Source of the DNA: a virus
Virus record (IMG/VR): IMGVR_UViG_3300042343_000500
Location: 1 to 45,386 of that record
DNA: 45,386 nucleotides
Direction: 5' to 3' (one strand)
Part shown: piece after piece, positions 38,749-45,386 of the stretch
Layout of the letters: each line of letters opens with the position of its first letter
Position numbering within the stretch: the first letter of the stretch is position 1
Translations under genes and position numbers: made by a program
The notes under the pieces: model-generated
The model's database searches: none
The model's input: the letters and a program-made list of their open reading frames with translations, nothing else
Told to the model about the DNA's origin: nothing

Positions 38749-41700
38749 ATGGCCTTTTCTGAACAATCTCTTGCTGATGCAAGGCAACAAGGATATAGCG
38801 ACGATGAAATTTTCGATCATATCGCTAAATCCGATGAACGCTTTAGCGTTGCAAAACAACAGGGGTATTCCCTCGACGATATTGCCTCGCATTTAAAACA
38901 AAAAGAAGGAGGTGTTAATTATGAAGATGCAACCAGCCAAAGTGGTCAAGGGCCACGCGACAATCGCAATGAACAAGCCGTCAGCGGCGAAGTCCAAGCA
39001 ACCAATCAAGTCGGGGTACAAGCCGACAGTATGTTGCCAGCCGAAGACCAAAGCCAGCTTCGGAGCGATGACCAAGCCAGTGTAACAACTGGTATTGCTC
39101 AAGGAGGTGAGTTAATTGAAGGACAAACGAAAGATGCCCAAGGAGGAATCCAAGGGGAAGAAGATGGGCAAGGGATACCAAGCCAAGTCACTACGGGGGA
39201 CGAAGCGCAAGTAATTGCACCCCAACAAGCGGCTATGCAAGCCGCCCCATTCGGAGCAGAGGGTGTTCAATCCGTCCCTGCTAAATCATTTGCTCAAGGT
39301 GCTTTTGAATCCATTAGGGACTTCGGTGCTGAAACATTGAGCAACATTGGTCAAAGCATTTACGGGTCAATGGCTGGCATCGTTAGAACAGAGCCAGAAT
39401 ATATTGATCTTCCTAGCCTTGGAGCAAAAGTAAAAAATCCAAGATTTGAAGAACAGCAAAAGTTGGTTAATTACTTTGAGGGACTAAAAAAGGAATCCGC
39501 TGAAGCCCCAGAGATAATGGGAGCAAAGCCACTTGAGGGAATCCCAAAAGTTGCGGCAGAGGTTACTGGAGGATTGCTAAAACTTCCAGCGCAAGTTGGA
39601 ACTGGATTGATTGGATTTACCTCATTAATTGGCGAGGCATATGGGTCAGCCAAAGAAGGATTTTATCAAAAAGCAAAAGAGCAGGGGATGTCTGACGACG
39701 AGGCAGTTAAAGCATCTGAATCAAAGGCAATTGCAACGACTGCGGCGGCTTTGCCGATTTATTATATTGCAGGAAAAGGGGCTGGAGCTATTTTAGATAA
39801 AGTTGTTTCAGAAGCGACACCAAAGATCGTAGATGCCGCATTGCGGGTTGGACTTAACACAGTTGCTAATGCAATTGGCTCCGCGACTATTCGTGGCGTT
39901 ACTGCGGCATTGGATGGCGAAGATGTAGAAAAGGCGGTTAAAGATGTGACTGTGCCGGGGCTTATCCAAGACTTTGCCTTTGCCTCTCATGCCGCTGTTA
40001 CTTACTTCAAAGAACAAGCCGCCAAAGGAAATGGCAAAGAAGCCGCCCGTGATTTGCCAGATCCAGTTCTTGATAAAGTAGCGCAAGACCCTCGTTACGC
40101 TGGAATCGTCGCGCCAGAAGTTGCGGCAAGGGCAGAAACTCGCGTTGCTCAACAAGCCAAGACCGAGAACTTGCCAGAAACAGCCGCCGCCCTTGAAGCC
40201 ACGGCAAAGGGCGAAATTGAAGCCGCCCCTACGGAGTTGCCAAAGGAGCCAGTTGTTGCAGAAAAAGCACCAACTGCACCAGAGCAAGCCCCTGTTGTAG
40301 AACCAACCGCTGAAGCTCCCGCTGAAGCACAACCAACCAAACCAAGTGAGTCGCAAGCTCCTGCCGCTGAAGCGGCGAAGCCAACAGCAGTCAAAGCTGA
40401 AGAGGGAGTTGCACCAAGGGAAGGTGAAGGTGAAGCGGGGCAAGTAGCTGTAGAAATCAAAAGGCCAAAAACATATCAAGAAGCACAAGATTTAATTGAT
40501 TCTATTGAAAATGATTTGGAAGGCCGTGGCATTGATGTATTTAAGTTGTATGATGAAGGGTCTGAATCCCTTGAAAAAATAGGCTATACCAAAATGCCGC
40601 CAGAATTGTCTGAAGCATACAAAATTAGAGACGAGATAGGAAAACAGGAACTTCAAACAAATGTTGATGATGTTAAATCAATATTAAAAAATAAGACTTC
40701 AGACAATGAAGCCAAAAGAGTATTAAAAGTCTATGCTATAGACGAAACAGATGCCGCTGGTCAATACATGGCATCTGAATACTTTGTAAGCACAGTTAAA
40801 AGCGATCCGCTTAAACAGGCAGAAAAAATATCTATAATTCTTGCTGGCGAACGGGGAGAGTTTTTTGATGAAGTAAAAGATATATCTGAAAAAACAAAAC
40901 AAGATGCTGTAGATATAGTTGTTGGATTAGGGAATTATCTTGGCGTGGATCATGCACAATCCTTTAAAAAGCAAATCGCTCCACAGGAGGTTGAAAGGCT
41001 TGCCATAGAAAAACCAGTCGAAGCTCCAGCCGCACCACAAGCAGAGCCTACATTTCTACAAAAAGCTGAATCATGGGCAGACTCCGTGATTAAAGAGTCA
41101 TCCAAGCGTGTCTCTACTGGACTTGATCCAGAGGTATTGGTGGCATATGCATTTAAGGGATCAGTCATAATCGCTCGCGGAGTTCGCAACTTTGGCGTGT
41201 GGTCTGGCGAAATGGTCAAACAATTTGGCGAGGAAATCCGTCCTCATCTAAAGGACATCTGGAGCAGGGCTAAATCCTACGCAGAGGATGAGGCGAAAAT
41301 CCAAATGGAAACGCAGGAGTATATCCAGCGCAGAGAGGAAGCCGTTGCTGGTGGTGGCCCTACTGTGATGCGTGGAGTTTCGGAAAGGCTGGCAAAACAA
41401 GCAAATAAAGAATTAAAGCAATCAGATGAATTTAAATCATGGGAGGCAGAAAAGGAAAGACTTGCAAAGGAATGGAAGGATACACCACCAAAAAGCGAAG
41501 AAAGAAAACAAGCTAGAGAAAAATATCGTGAGCATATAAAAAACAAGCCAGAGTCCCCCAAGAAATACTACATCCAAGCCGATGAGCTTGTTCGCAGGAG
41601 GTCGCTTTCTGATGCTGTAGTAATGGAGTGGGTAAATTCATTAACTCCAGAGCAAGCCAAAATAGAATATGAAAGAGCCATATTCGCCCCTGCATCTGAT

Positions 41701-44151
41701 GAAATTGCCGCCATCAAGGGAAAGTTAGCCGCAAGGAGGGCCGCTGACCTAAATGCCGCTGGAGATGCCGAGGGGTACGCAAGGGTAGTTAATGAGATTG
41801 GCAGGGAGGCTACGCTTGGTTCTTACGTTTTGCGGGATCTTCAATTTCTATACAAAGCAACCCCCAAGGGATACACCATGCTTCTTGAGAAAGTCGCAGA
41901 AGGAAAGAATATCAAGATTAAGCCAGAGAAGATTGCTGAAATTGAAGGACAATTTAAAGACTTCACCGAAGCTGGGAAGCTATCAGAGGCCAAGGAGCTT
42001 GAGGTTATTAACGCACAATCAGAAGCGGAGTTTAATGCGGCACTCAAGGATCTTGAAAAGCTCCGCAAGGAAGGATTCAAAAAGCAGAATGCTTTTGATA
42101 AATCAGTTGGTGGTATTTGGCCCAAGTCTGGAAGAGAGGAGCTTATTCCGACTCTATTGAAGGGGAACCTTCTAACCACAATGTCAGTTGCTACCAACTT
42201 GGCTCAAAACGTATTGAAGGGAACATTTTTGGACGTTCCGCAAAAGTTAATTCAAAGCAAATACTCAAAAGTAGAATCATTACTGACAGGCAAAGAGCCA
42301 AAATATACATTTGGACTTGAGCAAGCTGTTATGTATTACGCAACACTTGCAAAGGAATCTCCAGAGCTTGTTCGCAATCTTTTCAGAACGGCATTAAGGC
42401 AACCACTTCCAGCAGATAAGCCTGTCAACATAATGGAGATTCGTTCTTCGCTTAATCCTATGGCGGCATTACGCAGGCTCAAGGGACTTTATAACAAAGA
42501 GGATCTTCAATACGAAGGAGACTATCGCTTCAAGGAGGCTATCAAAGATTCGCTTGAGGCAACTACTGGAGTTTGGGCAGACGTTATGTTTGACCTTCTA
42601 ACTGCCACAGACAGGCCATTTAGACAGGCTGTTATGATTTCAGAGTCATCTGGAATGGCTAGGAGGCTTGGCATTAAGGGGCTTGATTATGAGAAGTTTG
42701 TAAAGCTACCACAAAGAGGCATTGAAAAGTGGGCAAGAGAAAACATTAAAGATCCAGCAAAAAGGGCAGAAGAAATCAAAAGCCTAAAGCAAGAGCTTGA
42801 CGATGCTGTGTCGGCGGGCCTTGGTGAGTCTGAAGTTAAGATTGCAGGAAAAAATGTAACTAGGGGCGTTAGCAACTTCTTAAACAACATTGCCAAATCG
42901 AATCCAGTGTCTTCTTTGTTGGTATACGCCAATGCTCCGTATGTGAGATTCCCACTTAATTTTGCCGTGACCTCATTTAAGTTGGCGAATCCAGAGGTGG
43001 CAATGGTTTCATTTGCAATAAATGCGGCTAGAGGAAACTCTAAAAAAGCCGCTATTGATTTTTCGGTTATGGCAACTGGAGTAGCCATTGCTTACGCAGG
43101 GAAGTATCTTTATGACCAAGGGGTAATCCAAACTACTGATTCACCACAAACAAAAGCACAAAAGCTATCTGGAGAGATTGGTCGTGCAGGATCAATTAAC
43201 CTTTCCAAACTAAAAAGAATTGCTAATGGGGAAAGCTCCGATACAATGCCGGGGGACAAAATCCAGCGTCTTGATAGGCTTGGAGTGATTGGTGTCGCGC
43301 TTCTAAATGAAGCGGATAAACAAGAAGCACTTAAAAAGAAAAAACTTCTTACTGGGGAAGTGTCATTTGCAGATGCCTTGATTACTAGAATGGCACAACT
43401 CCCTGTATCTCTTTCATATTCCCTTAATCAAACATTTACAAAGGGTGTTGCTGGTGTGGTAGATGCGCTGACGCAGGGTGAGCGAAAGTGGGAAAAGCTA
43501 TTTCAAAACACATTTTCTGCAAGTTTGTCTCTTGTAGCTCCCAATGAATTGTCTGCAATATCTAGGTATATTTCTGAATACACGCCCAACCTAGACGATC
43601 CAAAGTTTATGAAGACTATGGAAAACGCAGTTCGTCAAAGGTTTGGGATGTCTGGCGATCTTCCAGTTAAGCGTGGTTTTTGGGGGGAGAAAATCACATC
43701 AACTCCAGAAGGAGCCAACCCGATTGCTTATCATTTCTTCGATTTCACGAAACAGCGCAAATTGCCTAGTGTCCCAGCGACGATGGAAATTATTCGGCTA
43801 TTTGAAAAGACGCGGGACAATCGTATCATTCCAGCAGAGGTAGAGGACAAGATTACAGTAAAAGGAACAAGCTATAGACTTTCAGCCAAAGACCATGAAA
43901 GGTATCAAGAGCTTGTGGGCGGCGAACGCTTGAACAGGGTGAACAAGCTGATTGACACCCCCTCCTATCAGTCTGCGTCTGTTGACCGCAAGGCAGACAG
44001 ATATAAAAAGGCTATTGACAGGGGAGCAAGAATGGGAGAGAGGAAGTTCCTGCAAGAGTTACAAAAGAGTGGCAGAGAGGCAGGAGAGGTGCTTAAAATA
44101 CCTCGCAAAGAACTTATTAGGCGCATTTCAGAACTAGAAAACGAAGACTAA
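38749..44151 (+). CDS. 1,800-aa giant internal virion / ejection protein
   Basis: The largest gene. The N-terminus has two copies of an A-x-Q-Q-G-Y-S-x-D-(E/D)-I motif (ARQQGYSDDEIFDHI and AKQQGYSLDDIASHL), then a Gln/Asp-rich linker (~55-165), a helical part with a membrane-like segment (TTAAALPIYYIAGKGAGAI, ~325-345), an Ala/Pro/Glu linker (~470-570), long helices, and a second hydrophobic segment (VMATGVAIAYAGKYLY, ~1440). Such very long, helical and partly membrane-active proteins are the pilot proteins of podoviruses. I do not see a clear lysozyme or lytic transglycosylase motif. Function by size, composition and context. Confidence 0.65.
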   Translation: MAFSEQSLADARQQGYSDDEIFDHIAKSDERFSVAKQQGYSLDDIASHLKQKEGGVNYEDATSQSGQGPRDNRNEQAVSGEVQATNQVGVQADSMLPAEDQSQLRSDDQASVTTGIAQGGELIEGQTKDAQGGIQGEEDGQGIPSQVTTGDEAQVIAPQQAAMQAAPFGAEGVQSVPAKSFAQGAFESIRDFGAETLSNIGQSIYGSMAGIVRTEPEYIDLPSLGAKVKNPRFEEQQKLVNYFEGLKKESAEAPEIMGAKPLEGIPKVAAEVTGGLLKLPAQVGTGLIGFTSLIGEAYGSAKEGFYQKAKEQGMSDDEAVKASESKAIATTAAALPIYYIAGKGAGAILDKVVSEATPKIVDAALRVGLNTVANAIGSATIRGVTAALDGEDVEKAVKDVTVPGLIQDFAFASHAAVTYFKEQAAKGNGKEAARDLPDPVLDKVAQDPRYAGIVAPEVAARAETRVAQQAKTENLPETAAALEATAKGEIEAAPTELPKEPVVAEKAPTAPEQAPVVEPTAEAPAEAQPTKPSESQAPAAEAAKPTAVKAEEGVAPREGEGEAGQVAVEIKRPKTYQEAQDLIDSIENDLEGRGIDVFKLYDEGSESLEKIGYTKMPPELSEAYKIRDEIGKQELQTNVDDVKSILKNKTSDNEAKRVLKVYAIDETDAAGQYMASEYFVSTVKSDPLKQAEKISIILAGERGEFFDEVKDISEKTKQDAVDIVVGLGNYLGVDHAQSFKKQIAPQEVERLAIEKPVEAPAAPQAEPTFLQKAESWADSVIKESSKRVSTGLDPEVLVAYAFKGSVIIARGVRNFGVWSGEMVKQFGEEIRPHLKDIWSRAKSYAEDEAKIQMETQEYIQRREEAVAGGGPTVMRGVSERLAKQANKELKQSDEFKSWEAEKERLAKEWKDTPPKSEERKQAREKYREHIKNKPESPKKYYIQADELVRRRSLSDAVVMEWVNSLTPEQAKIEYERAIFAPASDEIAAIKGKLAARRAADLNAAGDAEGYARVVNEIGREATLGSYVLRDLQFLYKATPKGYTMLLEKVAEGKNIKIKPEKIAEIEGQFKDFTEAGKLSEAKELEVINAQSEAEFNAALKDLEKLRKEGFKKQNAFDKSVGGIWPKSGREELIPTLLKGNLLTTMSVATNLAQNVLKGTFLDVPQKLIQSKYSKVESLLTGKEPKYTFGLEQAVMYYATLAKESPELVRNLFRTALRQPLPADKPVNIMEIRSSLNPMAALRRLKGLYNKEDLQYEGDYRFKEAIKDSLEATTGVWADVMFDLLTATDRPFRQAVMISESSGMARRLGIKGLDYEKFVKLPQRGIEKWARENIKDPAKRAEEIKSLKQELDDAVSAGLGESEVKIAGKNVTRGVSNFLNNIAKSNPVSSLLVYANAPYVRFPLNFAVTSFKLANPEVAMVSFAINAARGNSKKAAIDFSVMATGVAIAYAGKYLYDQGVIQTTDSPQTKAQKLSGEIGRAGSINLSKLKRIANGESSDTMPGDKIQRLDRLGVIGVALLNEADKQEALKKKKLLTGEVSFADALITRMAQLPVSLSYSLNQTFTKGVAGVVDALTQGERKWEKLFQNTFSASLSLVAPNELSAISRYISEYTPNLDDPKFMKTMENAVRQRFGMSGDLPVKRGFWGEKITSTPEGANPIAYHFFDFTKQRKLPSVPATMEIIRLFEKTRDNRIIPAEVEDKITVKGTSYRLSAKDHERYQELVGGERLNRVNKLIDTPSYQSASVDRKADRYKKAIDRGARMGERKFLQELQKSGREAGEVLKIPRKELIRRISELENED

Positions 44152-45365
44152 TGGCTACTATAAACAGACCCACATTCCCTGATCCAGCCTTAGAGGTTGG
44201 CATAGCTCAGTATCCCACTCCAAACGTACCAGACTACTATACAAGAGATGGTCATATCATCCTTGTTGAGAAGGTCAGTATTGAGAAGGGTAATTACAAT
44301 CCCCAGCCGCTAGATGGCTCTGTAATCTATGACAAGAGGGATGCTAATGATTGGCCCGAAAACCTTTATCTTGTATTCCAACAAACAGAACCAACTGGCA
44401 AATTTGTTTTTAATTACTGGGCTAATGATCGAACTTTAGCAAGCCAAGATCCTTGGAACTATGGGATTCAATACAGCGAAGAAAATCCAACCTATCCAAT
44501 TTATACCCGCACTTATATTGTTCCTAGATCACAATATGCTCCAGTAGCGGAGGGTTCAGTTGATCCTGTTTTTGGAGGAAGTTCCGTTATAGTAAAGCAA
44601 CAAATGGCAGAACTTGAGGAAGGCAATCCTCTTAGGTCTCGCTACGTTCAAGTGCAAAGGGTGTATGAGAAAATCCCCGGCCCTGTTTTAACTGGGAAAC
44701 AATATGATGCCGATCTTGGATTGGTTGTTACCAATACAAAACAAGTTGTTTCTTCTTCTGCATCTCCCTACTCCGTTACAAATGGAACTCTTGCTTACAG
44801 AGACGAACCAATTGATTCTAATAAATCAGCTAGAATTATTTCCTCCATTTCAAGCCTTCCAGCAACTCGCATGGAATACAAAACTGGAGCATATGCCTCT
44901 CCCAATCTTTTGTATGGATTTAATAGCTCGGTATTTAGTTTTCCAGATGGTCAGATTCAATATAACGTAACGCCTGTAATGAGGGCAAAGCGCAGTTATC
45001 AAACTGTGTTTAAGCACGAAACAAGTTTCCAATACGGGCAACCATCACAACCAGCAGATGCGCTTTTTGATCCTGTTTCAATCCATGTTATTTATGATGG
45101 ATTTTTCTTCAAGATTGATATTCCTGATTGCTTAACAGACCCCGGACTATCAATTACGTTTTTTACAGGAATTAATAATCTAACTGCGGCATATTATGGG
45201 TCATATAACGAAACATATAACATTCCAGCGTCTTCAACCCCAGCGTCAACTGGGGCAAATAATTACTTGTCCAAAGTTGGAACATATCAATTAATTGCTT
45301 ACGAAATAGATTATTGGAAAGCAAACATATGGAGGGTTTCCAAGCAGTCTGTGTTAATTAAATAG
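44151..45365 (+). CDS. Tail/virion structural protein
   Basis: A 404-aa beta-rich protein between the giant ejection protein (one-base overlap) and the fibre gene. Segments such as IPRSQY-type strands and YVQVQRVYEKIPGPVLTGKQ recur in phage structural proteins that I remember next to fibres. It has no catalytic motif. It may be a tail-tip or adaptor to which the fibre attaches. Because of the circular join, its last 35 codons also appear at 1-106. Confidence 0.65.
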   Translation: MATINRPTFPDPALEVGIAQYPTPNVPDYYTRDGHIILVEKVSIEKGNYNPQPLDGSVIYDKRDANDWPENLYLVFQQTEPTGKFVFNYWANDRTLASQDPWNYGIQYSEENPTYPIYTRTYIVPRSQYAPVAEGSVDPVFGGSSVIVKQQMAELEEGNPLRSRYVQVQRVYEKIPGPVLTGKQYDADLGLVVTNTKQVVSSSASPYSVTNGTLAYRDEPIDSNKSARIISSISSLPATRMEYKTGAYASPNLLYGFNSSVFSFPDGQIQYNVTPVMRAKRSYQTVFKHETSFQYGQPSQPADALFDPVSIHVIYDGFFFKIDIPDCLTDPGLSITFFTGINNLTAAYYGSYNETYNIPASSTPASTGANNYLSKVGTYQLIAYEIDYWKANIWRVSKQSVLIK

Positions 45366-45386
45366 TATGGACATTAACGCCACATC
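45260..45386. repeat. 127-bp exact terminal repeat, right copy
   Basis: This is the copy of 1-127. It contains the end of the 404-aa gene, the base gap and the first bases of the fibre gene (ATG at 45367, equal to 108). Removing one copy closes the genome as a 45,259-bp circle. Confidence 0.95.

Overview
This window is one complete, circularly closed genome of a tailed bacteriophage (Caudoviricetes). The first 127 bases are repeated exactly at the end (1-127 = 45260-45386), so the unit is 45,259 bp and one gene runs across the join. The hallmark genes are a large terminase, a portal, a scaffold-like protein, a very highly biased coat gene, a DnaB-type helicase, an ERF annealing protein, an exonuclease, an endolysin and a probable unimolecular spanin. 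The spanin has an N-terminal lipobox and a C-terminal membrane helix, so the host should have an outer membrane. Many starts lack a clear Shine-Dalgarno sequence, so the host may rely little on it; I cannot name the host. I see no integrase, lysogeny repressor, DNA polymerase or RNA polymerase. A large portal, a 1,800-aa ejection-type protein and no recognisable tail tube or sheath point to a short-tailed (podovirus-like) particle; that is inference.

Layout. 35.3-45.4 and 0.1-3.8 kb: glycosyltransferase, head-tail adaptor, internal/ejection proteins, tail proteins, a repeat-rich fibre, Cys-rich proteins, a second glycosyltransferase-like protein and a PD-(D/E)XK nuclease. 4.0-5.2 kb: coat protein, closed by a strong terminator. 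5.3-10.6 kb: an HNH gene, then appendage genes, three of which begin with the same ~25-residue module. 10.6-12.5 kb: lysis genes (holin candidate, spanin, HNH insertion, second membrane protein, GH108-like endolysin). 12.6-15.7 kb: ERF, phosphoesterase and small genes. 15.7-22.7 kb: packaging genes in the order portal, scaffold-like, TerL. 22.8-30.4 kb: methyltransferase with an apparent second gene in its +1 frame, exonuclease, helicase, SSB-like protein, many small translationally coupled genes, three coiled-coil paralogues and tRNA-Gln. 30.7-32.1 kb: a minus-strand block of small genes closed by a bidirectional terminator. 32.4-34.6 kb: TerS candidate, dyad-rich DNA and an HNH gene. 34.6-35.3 kb: a 700-bp non-coding region full of dyads, with a good promoter and a three-copy 9-bp iteron framed by an inverted repeat.

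The strongest candidates for something unusual are the methyltransferase overprinting (about 0.9 kb read in two frames), the dyad/iteron non-coding region with a possible small RNA, the shared N-terminal module of the appendage genes, and the repeat family around the tRNA. Coat, portal/TerL and TerS lie in three separated places, which is not the usual head-gene order.
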